From contig NZ_JAENHO010000018.1 in NCBI RefSeq assembly GCF_016785085.1, positions 62,001 through 126,000 on the forward strand: a DNA stretch of 64,000 bases. The letters are read 5' to 3'. The translations under genes were made by a program, and so were the position numbers. Every line of letters starts with the position of its first letter. Position 1 is the first letter of the stretch. This stretch comes from Paractinoplanes lichenicola. GTDB lineage: Bacteria > Actinomycetota > Actinomycetes > Mycobacteriales > Micromonosporaceae. The notes under the pieces are model-generated. The model did not search any database. It was given only the letters and a program-made list of their open reading frames with translations, and was not told where the DNA came from. Shown here in pieces: positions 39,722 to 49,679 of the stretch.

Positions 39722-40590
39722 TGGAGCTCGGGGGCCCCGCCCGAACCGGACAGCCACGTCTTCTCGAGCACGGCCAGCGTGCCGTCCTGGCGCAGCTGGT
39801 CGACCGCGGTGCCGACGCAGCTGGTCAGCGCGGAGCCCTTGTCGAGCACCAAGCCGAACTGCTCGGGCACGCCCACCTGCGGCAGCTGGCCGACGATGAG
39901 GCCGTCCTTGAGCTCGGCCGCGGTCATGTAGAACGCGGTCGGCAGGTCCACCACGATGCCGTCGACGGTGCCGTTGACCAGCGCCGCCTTGGCGTCGTCG
40001 TTGTTGTTGAACACGGACGGCTGGTTGCTGGGCTTGATCAGCTCGGTCACGGCCTGATAGCTGGTCGTGCCGACCTGCGCGCCGAGCTTGGCCTCCTTGA
40101 GGTCGGCCAGCGTCTTGGCGGCGGCGATCTTCGAGCCCTTCGTGGTGATCACCGTTTGCCGTACGAGGTAGTAGGGCGACGAGAAGTCCACCGCGTTACG
40201 CCGTTCGGGCGTGATCGAGAACTGGTTGATGTCGAAGTCGAACGCCTTCGGACCCGGGGCCACGGCGTTGTTGAACGTCACAGAGGTCCAGATCACGTTG
40301 TCCGGCGAATAGCCCAGACGCTGGGCGACCTGGTACGCGACGGCCGATTCGAACCCCTTGCCGTTCTTGGGGTCGTTGTCGGAGAACCACGGCTCGTAGG
40401 CCGGGGTGTCGGTGCCGATCGTCAACTTGCCGGCGGTCTTCGTCGGAAGGGCGCCGGCAGGGCAAACGTCCGCGGAGGCACTGGCCGACGCGGTGGGGGC
40501 GGCGTTCTCCTCGACGGGCGAGCAGCCCGCGAGGGCGGCGAGCGCGAGCACGGCGCCGCCGGTGGTGAGAAGGGTGAATCGGCTGACCAT
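39718..40590 (-). CDS. Amino-acid ABC importer, substrate-binding lipoprotein
   Basis: Extracellular solute-binding protein family 3, 290 residues. The lipobox LAALAGC places the lipid-anchored Cys at about 23, followed by a Ser/Ala linker. Family features include KLTIGTDTPAYEPWF, GFESAVAYQVAQRLG, FDFDINQFSITPERRNAVDFSSPYY (split region of the ligand pocket) and LGAQVGTTSYQAV. First gene of the import operon; the 68 nt before it are shared with the divergent hisE. Substrate unknown, probably a glutamate/glutamine-type or cationic amino acid. Confidence 0.93.
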   Translation of the reverse strand: MVSRFTLLTTGGAVLALAALAGCSPVEENAAPTASASASADVCPAGALPTKTAGKLTIGTDTPAYEPWFSDNDPKNGKGFESAVAYQVAQRLGYSPDNVIWTSVTFNNAVAPGPKAFDFDINQFSITPERRNAVDFSSPYYLVRQTVITTKGSKIAAAKTLADLKEAKLGAQVGTTSYQAVTELIKPSNQPSVFNNNDDAKAALVNGTVDGIVVDLPTAFYMTAAELKDGLIVGQLPQVGVPEQFGLVLDKGSALTSCVGTAVDQLRQDGTLAVLEKTWLSGSGGAPELQ

Positions 40591-40658
40591 GTCCGGGAGC
40601 CTAGAACACGTCTCACCTGCTGGGGCCGTTCGTCGCCATCCCGTGACGAGTTGGCAAA

Positions 40659-40931
40659 ATGGCCGCCGTGAAGACGTTCGAAGAGCTGTTCGCCGAGCTC
40701 CAGGCGAAAGCGGCGGAGCGGACCCCGGGTTCCTCCACCGTCGCCGCGCTGGATCGCGGAGTCCACTTCATCGGGAAGAAGGTCGTCGAAGAGGCGGCCG
40801 AATCCTGGATGGCCGCCGAGCACGAGGGCCCCGAGCGGGCCGCCGAGGAGATCTCTCAGCTGCTCTACCAGGCTCAGGTCCTGATGATCGCGACCGGGCT
40901 CGACCTGAAGGACGTGTATCGACATCTGTGA
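40659..40931 (+). CDS. hisE: Phosphoribosyl-ATP pyrophosphatase
   Basis: Hydrolyses PR-ATP to PR-AMP, step two of histidine synthesis. The 90-residue all-alpha protein has [14 protein letters not shown] and the metal-binding [14 protein letters not shown] helices. The frame opens at ATG 40659; GTG at 40668 gives the 87-residue form and may be the true start. Followed by hisG. Confidence 0.94.
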   Translation: MAAVKTFEELFAELQAKAAERTPGSSTVAALDRGVHFIGKKVVEEAAESWMAAEHEGPERAAEEISQLLYQAQVLMIATGLDLKDVYRHL

Positions 40932-40979
40932 CGTGCCGCCTCGCCTCCCGTCAGTGGAAAGAGAAGGAGCACGCCCGTA

Positions 40980-41825
40980 ATGCTGCGCATCGCCATCCCC
41001 AACAAGGGGACCCTGTCCCAGCCCGCGTCGCAGATGCTGCGCGACGCCGGTTACCGCCAGCGCACCGACCCCAAAGACCTGCTCTGCCGGGACGAGGCCA
41101 ACAACGTCGAGTTCTTCTACCTGCGCCCGCGTGACATCGCGACGTACGTGGGCTCGGGCGACCTCGACCTCGGCATCACCGGCCGTGACCTGCTCGTCGA
41201 CTCCGGCGTGCCGGCCACCGAGATGCTCGACCTCGACTTCGGCGGCGCCACGTTCCGCTGGGCCGCCCCGGCCGGCTCGCTGACCACGGCCGACGAGATC
41301 GGCGGGCGGCGCATCGCCACGGCCTACCCCGGCGTGGTCGAGCGCTATCTGGCCGAGCACGAGCTCAAGGCCGACGTCGTGCGGCTCGACGGCGCGGTCG
41401 AGAATGCCGTCCGCCTGGGCGTGGCCGATTTGATCGCCGACGTCGTCGAGACCGGTGCCACGCTGCGCCAGGCCGGCCTGGTCACGATCGGCGAGCCGCT
41501 GCTGCGCTCGTCGGCCATCCTGATCGGCCCGGCCGGCGGCACCGAAGCCGCCGGGGTCGCCCAGCTGACCCGCCGCCTGCAAGGCGTGCTGGTCGCCCGG
41601 TCCTACGTGATGCTCGCCTACGACGTACGGGCCGATCTGCTCGACAGCGCCGGCGCGCTCACCCCGGGCATCGAGTCGCCGACCGTCTCGCCGCTGCACC
41701 GCGAGGGCTGGGTGGCCGTGCAGGCGATGGTGCCCCGCAAGGATGTGCACCGGGTGATGGACGAGCTCTACGAGCTGGGCGCCCGCGCTATCCTCGTGAC
41801 CGATATCGCGAATTGCAGGTTGTGA
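40980..41825 (+). CDS. hisG: ATP phosphoribosyltransferase, long form
   Basis: First and feedback-regulated step of histidine synthesis. The 281 residues correspond to the long HisG with its own C-terminal histidine-binding domain. Features: IAIPNKGTLSQPASQML, GDLDLGITGRDLL, VRLDGAVENAVRLGVADLIADVV with the PRPP loop, and the regulatory domain (about 210-281). It shares its last base with the next ATG. Confidence 0.96.
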   Translation: MLRIAIPNKGTLSQPASQMLRDAGYRQRTDPKDLLCRDEANNVEFFYLRPRDIATYVGSGDLDLGITGRDLLVDSGVPATEMLDLDFGGATFRWAAPAGSLTTADEIGGRRIATAYPGVVERYLAEHELKADVVRLDGAVENAVRLGVADLIADVVETGATLRQAGLVTIGEPLLRSSAILIGPAGGTEAAGVAQLTRRLQGVLVARSYVMLAYDVRADLLDSAGALTPGIESPTVSPLHREGWVAVQAMVPRKDVHRVMDELYELGARAILVTDIANCRL

Positions 41826-42262
41826 TGGTCACGTATCGCCCCAAGAAGATCCGCCTGGTCGCCATCCCGATCGCCGTGGCCGTGGTGATCCTGTTCACCG
41901 TGCTCAGCTTCGGCCTCAAGGGGTCGGCCGGGTTCGACAACTCGGGCTCGTTCCAGCGCGGTGACCAGGCCGCCATGATCGGCCTCGGCGTCCTCATCGG
42001 CATGGGCGTGCTGGCGTTCCTGCGCCCGCGCGTGATCGCCGACGAGGAGAAGATCCGCATCCGCAACGTCGTCGGCGGCTACGAGCTGCCGTGGTCGGTG
42101 GTGCGGGCCGTGCGCTTCGACCGCAACTCGCCGTGGGCCCAGCTCGAGCTGCACGACGAGGAACAGGTCTCGATCCACGCGCTGCAGGCGGCCGACAAGG
42201 ACTACGCGGTCGAGGGTGTGCGCACCCTGCGAAAGCTGCACTCGGCCGCGGTGGAGGCGTGA
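41825..42262 (+). CDS. PH-domain membrane protein
   Basis: A 145-residue protein with two membrane helices (about residues 9-30 and 50-66) and a C-terminal small bacterial PH domain (RVIADEEKIRIRNVVGGYELPW, then VRAVRFDRNSPWAQLELHDEE). Proteins of this type commonly follow hisG in actinobacteria; their function is not established. ATG overlaps the hisG stop by one base. Conserved position suggests housekeeping membrane or cell-envelope work, which is inference. Confidence 0.8.
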   Translation: MVTYRPKKIRLVAIPIAVAVVILFTVLSFGLKGSAGFDNSGSFQRGDQAAMIGLGVLIGMGVLAFLRPRVIADEEKIRIRNVVGGYELPWSVVRAVRFDRNSPWAQLELHDEEQVSIHALQAADKDYAVEGVRTLRKLHSAAVEA

Positions 42263-42555
42263 CAACAAGCACCTGGTAGGCTAGGGAACGTCGACCACGC
42301 CTGCCTCTCGCAAGAGAGCAAGCGCGAAAGAGGAGCCCGCTGGTTCCCACCCGCCGCCCTTTCCTTGAGGGCCGGGTCCGGTCACCTGAACGCTGGGGAA
42401 TAACCAGCGCTCGGGGAGCGTCCTCATGGGCGCCGATGACCGGTCGAGCGGGCCCTGGCATACCCATGCCGGGGTCTTCTGCTTTCCCGGCCCTGCAACA
42501 AAGGGGCGACGGGGCCGACCGACATTGGCATGTGTAACCGTTCTGAGGAGGCCCC
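42263..42555 (+). promoter_or_regulatory. Long structured leader of infC-rpmI-rplT
   Basis: The 293 nt before infC contain no gene. A possible -10 is TAGGCT at 42277-42282. Stems visible include CGCTGG/CCAGCG around 42394-42412 and several GC-rich arms between 42420 and 42510. GAGGAG at 42544-42549 is the infC ribosome binding site. Leaders of this operon are commonly targets of autoregulation by L20 or IF3; the mechanism here is not shown by the sequence. Confidence 0.5.
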
Positions 42556-43176
42556 ATCAGCGTCGAACCACGCGTTAACGAACAGATCCGGGCACGTGAG
42601 GTCCGACTGGTCGGCCCCGAGGGTGAGCAGGTGGGCATCGTCCCGCTCGAGCGCGCCCTCCAGCTGGCCGCGGACGTCGATCTGGACCTGGTCGAGGTTG
42701 CTCCCATGGCGCGGCCGCCGGTGTGCAAGCTCATGGACTTCGGCAAGTTCAAGTACGAGAGCGCACTGAAGGCACGCGAAGCACGGCGCAACCAGCAGCA
42801 GACCGTCATCAAGGAGATGAAGCTCCGCCCGAAGATCGACCCGCACGACTACGAGACCAAGAAGGGTCACGTAGTGCGGTTCCTCAAGGCGGGCGACAAG
42901 GTCAAGGTGACGATCATGTTCCGCGGTCGCGAGCAGAGCCGCCCCGAGCTGGGATTCCGGCTCCTGCGCAGGCTCAGCGAGGAGATCTCGGAGCTCGGAT
43001 TCGTGGAGGCCAGTCCGAAGCAGGACGGCCGAAACATGATCATGGTGCTCGCACCGCACCGGGCGACCAAGGCCGCGGCCGTGGCCGCGGTGACGGGCAA
43101 GCCGGGGCGCGAGCCGCGCGAAGGCGAAGCACCCGCCGAGGCATCGGCGGCTGCTGCCGAAACCACCGCAGAGTAG
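42556..43176 (+). CDS. infC: Translation initiation factor IF-3 (ATC start codon)
   Basis: Binds the 30S subunit, checks initiator codon pairing and prevents premature 50S joining. Family homology begins at [20 protein letters not shown], and the only possible initiator in frame there is ATC at 42556, 6 nt after GAGGAG; no ATG, GTG or TTG occurs in frame before 42631, which would remove essential N-domain residues. A non-canonical AUU/AUC start is the known device by which IF3 represses its own synthesis. The 206-residue product has the linker [16 protein letters not shown], the C-domain [15 protein letters not shown], and an Ala/Glu-rich tail. Confidence 0.93.
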   Translation: MSVEPRVNEQIRAREVRLVGPEGEQVGIVPLERALQLAADVDLDLVEVAPMARPPVCKLMDFGKFKYESALKAREARRNQQQTVIKEMKLRPKIDPHDYETKKGHVVRFLKAGDKVKVTIMFRGREQSRPELGFRLLRRLSEEISELGFVEASPKQDGRNMIMVLAPHRATKAAAVAAVTGKPGREPREGEAPAEASAAAAETTAE

Positions 43177-43246
43177 ACAGCTTTTCCGCGCGTAGGGGGC
43201 CGCAACGGGCCCCCTGACGTGCGGAAAGATCAGAAAGAGGCTCCAA

Positions 43247-43441
43247 GTGCCTAAGTTCAAGCCCCACACCGGCACCGGCAAGCGGGTGAAGGTCACGGGT
43301 TCGGGCAAGATCGTCCGACAGAAGGCCGGCAAGCGCCACCTGCTCGAGGGCAAGTCGTCGCACGTCACCCGCCGCATGACCGGCACCACGGTTGTCGACG
43401 AGTCGAACCTCAAGCAAGTTAAGAAGCTGCTGGGCCGCTGA
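43247..43441 (+). CDS. rpmI: 50S ribosomal protein L35
   Basis: The 64-residue basic protein with the signature MPKFKPHTGTGKRVKVTGSGK and a KSSHVTRRM motif belongs to the large subunit. GTG start behind AAAGAGG. It lies between infC and rplT as in nearly all bacteria. Confidence 0.96.
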   Translation: MPKFKPHTGTGKRVKVTGSGKIVRQKAGKRHLLEGKSSHVTRRMTGTTVVDESNLKQVKKLLGR

Positions 43442-43480
43442 CGCGCGCGCCACACACGTTCCCCTGTTAGGAGTACCGAA

Positions 43481-43873
43481 ATGGCACGCGTCAAGCGGGC
43501 AGTCAACGCCCAGAAGAAGCGTCGCACGTTGCTGGAGACCGCCAGCGGATATCGCGGTCAGCGCTCCCGCCTGTACCGCAAGGCCAAGGAGCAGGTGCTG
43601 CACTCGATGCAGTACTCGTACCGCGACCGCCGTGACCGCAAGGGCGACTTCCGCCAGCTGTGGATCACGCGCATCAACGCGGGCGCCCGGGCCAACGGCC
43701 TGACCTACAACCGCCTGATCCAGGGGCTGCGGCTGGCCGAGATCGAGGTCGACCGCAAGATCCTGGCCGACCTCGCGGTGAACGACGCGGCTGCCTTCGC
43801 GGCCATCGTCGAGGTGGCCAAGGCTGCTGTTGCAGCTGAGGGTACGGGCGGCGCAGCTGCCCAAACCGCATAA
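43481..43873 (+). CDS. rplT: 50S ribosomal protein L20
   Basis: Early-assembly large-subunit protein and, in other bacteria, a translational repressor of this operon. The 130 residues carry [17 protein letters not shown], a basic [17 protein letters not shown] helix, and [21 protein letters not shown] 10-residue Ala/Gly-rich tail follows the usual C-terminus. ATG at 43481. Confidence 0.96.
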   Translation: MARVKRAVNAQKKRRTLLETASGYRGQRSRLYRKAKEQVLHSMQYSYRDRRDRKGDFRQLWITRINAGARANGLTYNRLIQGLRLAEIEVDRKILADLAVNDAAAFAAIVEVAKAAVAAEGTGGAAAQTA

Positions 43874-43883
43874 GTAAGTCTCT

Positions 43884-43925
43884 CCGCAGGCGTCTCCCGG
43901 AAATGGGGGGCGCCTGCGGTGTTTT
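43884..43925 (+). terminator. Terminator of infC-rpmI-rplT
   Basis: A 9-bp stem CCGCAGGCG (43884-43892) with CGCCTGCGG (43911-43919), an inner CCC/GGG extension, and a TGTTTT tail. It lies 10 nt after the rplT stop. Confidence 0.8.
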
Positions 43926-43938
43926 AGCGCCTCCTCCC

Positions 43939-44076
43939 GGCAAGATCAAATTCAACAGCTGCAAGATCAAATGCTTTTTGTCCCAGCGGGGTGGTGGGTA
44001 CGGGCCGTCGCTCCCGCGGGGACCCGGGCGGCTTTCGCTGGCCGCTGGCGCGTCCAGAACGCGAAATCCGCCCGGG
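43939..44076. repeat. Direct repeat CAAGATCAAA pair and long stem-loop
   Basis: GCAAGATCAAAT occurs twice about 23 nt apart (from about 43939 and 43962), an AT-rich patch unlike its surroundings. Further on, 16-nt arms at 44023-44038 (CCCGGGCGGCTTTCGC) and 44061-44076 pair at 15 of 16 positions around a 22-nt loop. Together these fill the 280-nt gap after rplT. It may be a dispersed extragenic element or a structured terminator; its nature is unknown. Confidence 0.6.
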
Positions 44077-44157
44077 CGACGTGAGTGAGTGGTTGCGCCC
44101 AAAAAGCGAGACCCCAAAGCCAAATCCAACATCAAGATCAAGAACCTGGATCGGTTG

Positions 44158-44934
44158 ATGACGTTCACTTCTCGCACTCCTCGGGTTGTAGCCGCGCGGA
44201 AACTGCAGCGCCGGCGTGATCGCGATCAGAGTGGCCGGTTTTTGGCCGAGGGGCCGCAGGCGGTGCGGGAGGCGTTGGCGAGCGGGGTGGTGGTCGAGTT
44301 GTTCGCGACCGCCGACGCCATCGAAAAGCACGCCGATCTGGCTGCGCACGCGCCCGTGGTGTCGGTCGTCGACGACGAGGCTCTGGCGGGGCTGGCCGAC
44401 ACCGTACAGCCGCAGGGTCTGGTGGCCGTGTGCGAGCAGGTGGATGTGTCGCTGACGGATGCGTTGGCCAAGCGGCCGCGGCTCGTGGCGGTGGTGGCGG
44501 AGATCCGCGATCCCGGGAACGCGGGGACGGTCCTGCGCACGGCGGATGCCGCGGGAGCGGGGGCGGTCATCTTCGCGGGGGACGCGGTGGACCCCTACAA
44601 CGGCAAATGCGTCCGCGCGTCGGCCGGCTCGTTGTTTCATGTAGATGTGGTGCGAACCCCTCTGGATGTTGTGACCCCCCTGCGCGAGGCGGGCCTGCAG
44701 GTGCTCGCCACCAGCGGCTACGGCGCGGACGACCTCGACACGCTGGCCGACGACGGCGTCCTGCGGCAGCCGACCGCGTGGCTGTTCGGCTCGGAGGCCC
44801 ATGGCCTGCCCGACGACCTGCTCGACGGGGCCGACCGGCAGGTGCGGGTGCCGATCTACGGCGGCGCCGAGAGCCTCAACCTGGCCGCGGCCGCCGCCGT
44901 CTGCCTCTACTCGTCGGCCCGGGCGCAGCGCTGA
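44158..44934 (+). CDS. SpoU/TrmH-family RNA 2'-O-methyltransferase
   Basis: A SPOUT-fold methyltransferase acting on ribose of rRNA or tRNA, 258 residues. It has an L30e-like N-terminal substrate domain (RRRDRDQSGRFLAEGPQAVREAL). The catalytic domain carries motif 1 VAEIRDPGNAGTVLRTADAAG, motif 2 AWLFGSEAHGLP and motif 3 VPIYGGAESLNLAAAAAVCLY (knot). A location after rplT is common for 23S rRNA methyltransferases of this type. ATG at 44158 is chosen; the frame is open to 44089 through an A-rich, lysine-coding stretch that could be an extension. Confidence 0.9.
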   Translation: MTFTSRTPRVVAARKLQRRRDRDQSGRFLAEGPQAVREALASGVVVELFATADAIEKHADLAAHAPVVSVVDDEALAGLADTVQPQGLVAVCEQVDVSLTDALAKRPRLVAVVAEIRDPGNAGTVLRTADAAGAGAVIFAGDAVDPYNGKCVRASAGSLFHVDVVRTPLDVVTPLREAGLQVLATSGYGADDLDTLADDGVLRQPTAWLFGSEAHGLPDDLLDGADRQVRVPIYGGAESLNLAAAAAVCLYSSARAQR

Positions 44935-45938
44935 TGCGGGCGATCGTCTACGACGCCGTCGGGGCCGCCCCGCGCGTGGCCGAGGTGCCCGAGCCGATCT
45001 GCCCGCCCGGCGGGGCCGTGATCGACGTGCGGGCCACCGGCATCTGCCGTTCCGACTGGCACGCCTGGCGCGGCCACGACCCGGTGCCGCTGCCGCACGT
45101 TCCGGGGCACGAGTTCGCCGGGGTCGTCGTGAGCACCGGCCCGACCGTCAAGGACTTCGAGATCGGCGACCGGGTGACCGCGCCCTTCGTCAACGGCTGC
45201 GGCGCCTGCGAGTTCTGCGCCGAGGGCCGGGCCCAGATCTGCCCCGACCAGACCCAGCCCGGCTTCACCCACGCGGGCTCGTTCGCCGAGCGGGTCGTCG
45301 TGCGTGCGGCCGACACCAACCTCGTCCGCCTGCCCGACAGCGTCAACTTCGTGCAGGCGGCCTCCCTGGGCTGCCGGTTCGCCACCGCCTTCCGCGCCCT
45401 GACCGGCCACGGACCCGTACGGGACGACGCCGTGATCGCCGTCTACGGCTGCGGCGGCGTGGGCCTGTCGGCGATCCTGATCGCCACCGCCCTCAAGATG
45501 CGCGTGCTCGCCGTCGACCCGTCACCCGCGGCGAACTCGCTGGCCGCCGCGCTCGGGGCCGTGATCGTCCACGAGATCAACGAGGAGGCCGACATCGCGA
45601 TCGACGCGTACGGGTCGGCCGCCACCGCCGAGGCCTCGGTGCGTGCCCTGCGCCGCGGCGGCCGGCACGTGCAGGTCGGCCTGATGCTCGGGGCCGACGC
45701 CCGTGCCCCGCTGCCCTGGGATCTGGTGGTGGCCCGCGAGCTGCAGGTGGTCGGCTCGCACGGCATGGCCGCGGCCGACTACGCGCCGATGCTCGACCTG
45801 GTCGCGCGGGGCCGGCTCGACCCGGGCCGCCTCGTCGGCTCCGAGATCCCCCTGGAGGCGGCCGGGGTCGCGCTGACCGCCATGGACTCGCCGATCCCGG
45901 CGCACGCGGGCATGGTCGTCGCCGTCCGGCCCGGGTGA
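44934..45938 (+). CDS. Zinc-dependent alcohol dehydrogenase family protein
   Basis: A medium-chain dehydrogenase, 334 residues. The catalytic zinc ligands are in GICRSDWHAW and PGHEFAG. The structural zinc cysteines are CGACEFCAEGRAQIC, and the Rossmann motif is VYGCGGVGLSAILIA. The family covers alcohol and polyol oxidation with NAD(P); the substrate is not predictable. Its ATG overlaps the methyltransferase stop by one base, so expression is coupled although the functions look unrelated. Confidence 0.92.
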   Translation: MRAIVYDAVGAAPRVAEVPEPICPPGGAVIDVRATGICRSDWHAWRGHDPVPLPHVPGHEFAGVVVSTGPTVKDFEIGDRVTAPFVNGCGACEFCAEGRAQICPDQTQPGFTHAGSFAERVVVRAADTNLVRLPDSVNFVQAASLGCRFATAFRALTGHGPVRDDAVIAVYGCGGVGLSAILIATALKMRVLAVDPSPAANSLAAALGAVIVHEINEEADIAIDAYGSAATAEASVRALRRGGRHVQVGLMLGADARAPLPWDLVVARELQVVGSHGMAAADYAPMLDLVARGRLDPGRLVGSEIPLEAAGVALTAMDSPIPAHAGMVVAVRPG

Positions 45939-47158
<1,220 letters not shown>

Positions 47159-47162
47159 GCAC

Positions 47163-49640
47163 ATGAAGACTTCACTGTCCTGGCTTCGTGAATTCGTCGA
47201 GCTGCCCGCGGGCCTCACCGCCGAGCGGCTCGACGAGGCCCTGACCAACCTCGGCATGGAGGTCGAGTCGATCGTCGACCAGGCCGCCACCGTACGGGGT
47301 GAGCTGGTGGTGGGCCGGGTGCTCACGATCGAGGAGCTGACCGGGTTCAAGAAGCCGATCCGCTTCACCACCGTCGACGTCGGCCGGTCGGAGCCGCAGG
47401 AGATCGTCTGCGGCGCCCGCAACTTCGCCGAGGGCGACCTGGTGGCCGTCATCCTGCCCGGCGGCGAGCTCCCCGGCGGCTTCAAGATCGGCGCCCGGAA
47501 GACGTACGGGCGGAACTCGAACGGCATGATCTGCTCGGCCGCCGAGCTGGGCCTGAGCGGCGATCACGACGGCATCATCGTGCTCGGCGAGGGCGCCGCG
47601 AAGCCCGGCGACGACGCGCGTCCCGTGGTGGGGCTGGCCGACGTGCTGGTCGAGGTCGAGATCACGCCCGACCGCGGCTACGAGATGAGCCTGCGCGGCC
47701 TGGCCCGCGAGCTGTCCTACGTGTTCGACGCGGCCTACACCGACCCCGCTGCGCTGTCCTTTCAGGGCGCGACGGAAGAAGCCCCGTATGAGGTCAAAAT
47801 CGAGGACACGGTTGGCTGCGACCGGTTCTCGGCCCGGGTCGTGCGCGGCATCGACCCCAGTGCGCCCTCGCCGGCGTGGATGCAGCAGCGCCTGGTCGCC
47901 GCGGGCATCCGCACGATCTCGCTGCCCGTCGACATCACGAACTACCTGATGCTCGAGCTCGGCCAGCCGATGCACGTGTTCGACCTCAACCGGCTCAACG
48001 GCGGCCTGGTCGTGCGGCGCGCCCGGCCCGGCGAGAAGCTGACCACGCTCGACGGCGTGGCCCGGGTGCTCGACGCGGAAGACATGGTGATCTGCGACGA
48101 CACCGGCCCGATCTCGCTGGCCGCGGTCATGGGCGGCGAGACCAGCGAGTGGCAGGCCGACACGGTCGACGTGCTGCTCGAGGCGGCCCACTGGGACGCG
48201 GTGATGGTCGGCCGCACGGCCCGCCGGCACAAGCTGTTCAGCGAGGCCGCCAAGCGCTGGGAACGCGGCGTCGACCCGCAGCTCACCCTGGTCGCGCTCG
48301 AGCGTGCGGTGCGGATCCTGACCGAGCACGCCGGCGGCACGGTCGACGAGCGGGTGCTCGACATCGACCACGTGGCCGCCCCCGCGACGATCACGCTCGA
48401 CCCGGCCCTGCCGACGCGGCGGATCGGCCTGGCCTACGACACCGAGCAGGTGACCGCGCTGCTGTCGCGGGTCGGCTGCCAGGTCACCGGGGCCGGCCCG
48501 CTCGAGGTCACCCCGCCGTCGTGGCGGCCCGACCTGCTGGCCCCGATCGACCTGGTCGAAGAGGTGGCCCGGCTGGGCGGCTACAACGACATCCCCTCGC
48601 TTCTGCCGCCCGCGCGCGGCGGCAGCGGCTTCACCGCGGCCCAGCGTCGCCGGCGCACGGTGGGCCGGGCGATGGCCGAGAACGGCTACGTCGAGGTTTT
48701 GTCGTATCCGTTCGTGGCGCCCGCCGCGGCCGACCAGCTCGGCTATGCGGCCGACGACCCGCGGCGCAGCGCCGTGCGGCTGACCAACCCGCTCAGCGAG
48801 CAGGAGCCGCTGCTGCGCACGTCGCTGCTGCCGACGCTGCTCGGCACGCTCCGCCGCAACCTGGGCCGGGGCAAGCGCGACGTGGCCCTGTTCGAGATGG
48901 GCACGGTGTTCCTGCCCCGCCTGGCCTCGACCGCCCCGCCCGCGATGGGTGTCGACCGCCGGCCCACCGCCACCGAGTGGTCGGCGGCCAACGAGATCGT
49001 GCCCGTGCAGCCGTGGCACCTCGCGGTCGCGCTGACCGGCGAGATCGAGCCCGCCGGCTGGTGGGGCCCGGGTCGTGCCGCGTCGTGGGCCGACGCCGTC
49101 GAGGCGGCCCGGATCGCCCTGTCGGCGGCCGGAGTCACCGCCGACCGGGTGTCGGTGGCCGCGGCCGAGCTGGCCCCCTGGCACCCCGGCCGCTGCGCGG
49201 CGATCTCGGTCGACGGCGCGGTCGTCGGGCACGCGGGCGAGCTGCACCCGGCCGTCGTGTCCGCGTTCGAGCTGCCCAAGCGCACCTGCGTGGCGGAGCT
49301 CGACCTGGACGTGCTGCCGCTGCCGCCGGTCACGCAGGCCCCGGCGATCTCGTCGTTCCCGCCCGCCCTGATCGACGTGGCCCTGGTGCTCGACGCCGCG
49401 GTGCCCGCCGCCGACGTCTCCGCGGTGCTGGCCTCCGGCGCGGGCACCCTGCTCGAGTCGGTGTCCCTGTTCGACCTGTACGAGTCGGAGCAACTCGGCG
49501 AGAACAAGAAGTCGCTCGCCTACAAGCTGACCTTCCGCGCGCCCGACCGCACCCTCACCACGGAGGAGACCCTGGCCGCCAGGGACGCCGCCGTGGCCGC
49601 GGTGACGTCCCGCTTCGGCGCCGTCCTGCGCGGCGCCTGA
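47163..49640 (+). CDS. pheT: Phenylalanyl-tRNA synthetase, beta subunit
   Basis: The large subunit, 825 residues, with the expected domains. An EMAP-like tRNA-binding domain lies near residues 40-150 (GELVVGRVLTIEELTG, VCGARNFAEGDLV). The B3/B4 editing domain (LARELSYVFDAAY onward), the B5 domain, a catalytic-like core (RLTNPLSEQEPLLRTSLLPTLL) and a C-terminal anticodon-binding FDX-ACB domain (SFPPALIDVALVLD) follow. Four bases separate it from pheS. Confidence 0.96.
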   Translation: MKTSLSWLREFVELPAGLTAERLDEALTNLGMEVESIVDQAATVRGELVVGRVLTIEELTGFKKPIRFTTVDVGRSEPQEIVCGARNFAEGDLVAVILPGGELPGGFKIGARKTYGRNSNGMICSAAELGLSGDHDGIIVLGEGAAKPGDDARPVVGLADVLVEVEITPDRGYEMSLRGLARELSYVFDAAYTDPAALSFQGATEEAPYEVKIEDTVGCDRFSARVVRGIDPSAPSPAWMQQRLVAAGIRTISLPVDITNYLMLELGQPMHVFDLNRLNGGLVVRRARPGEKLTTLDGVARVLDAEDMVICDDTGPISLAAVMGGETSEWQADTVDVLLEAAHWDAVMVGRTARRHKLFSEAAKRWERGVDPQLTLVALERAVRILTEHAGGTVDERVLDIDHVAAPATITLDPALPTRRIGLAYDTEQVTALLSRVGCQVTGAGPLEVTPPSWRPDLLAPIDLVEEVARLGGYNDIPSLLPPARGGSGFTAAQRRRRTVGRAMAENGYVEVLSYPFVAPAAADQLGYAADDPRRSAVRLTNPLSEQEPLLRTSLLPTLLGTLRRNLGRGKRDVALFEMGTVFLPRLASTAPPAMGVDRRPTATEWSAANEIVPVQPWHLAVALTGEIEPAGWWGPGRAASWADAVEAARIALSAAGVTADRVSVAAAELAPWHPGRCAAISVDGAVVGHAGELHPAVVSAFELPKRTCVAELDLDVLPLPPVTQAPAISSFPPALIDVALVLDAAVPAADVSAVLASGAGTLLESVSLFDLYESEQLGENKKSLAYKLTFRAPDRTLTTEETLAARDAAVAAVTSRFGAVLRGA

Positions 49641-49646
49641 CGGGTT

Positions 49647-49676
49647 GCGCCGGGCGGGGCATTCCCCGCCCGGCGC
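49647..49676. terminator. Bidirectional terminator between pheT and the hydrolase gene
   Basis: A perfect 13-bp stem GCGCCGGGCGGGG (49647-49659), loop CATT, and its complement (49664-49676), in the 39-nt gap between two convergent genes. Without a T-tail, but the stem is very stable. Confidence 0.75.
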
Positions 49677-49679
49677 TGC

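Noticed and set aside
42631-43176. infC starting at GTG 42631
   Set aside because: This would remove the first 25 conserved residues and leaves the GAGGAG site unused.
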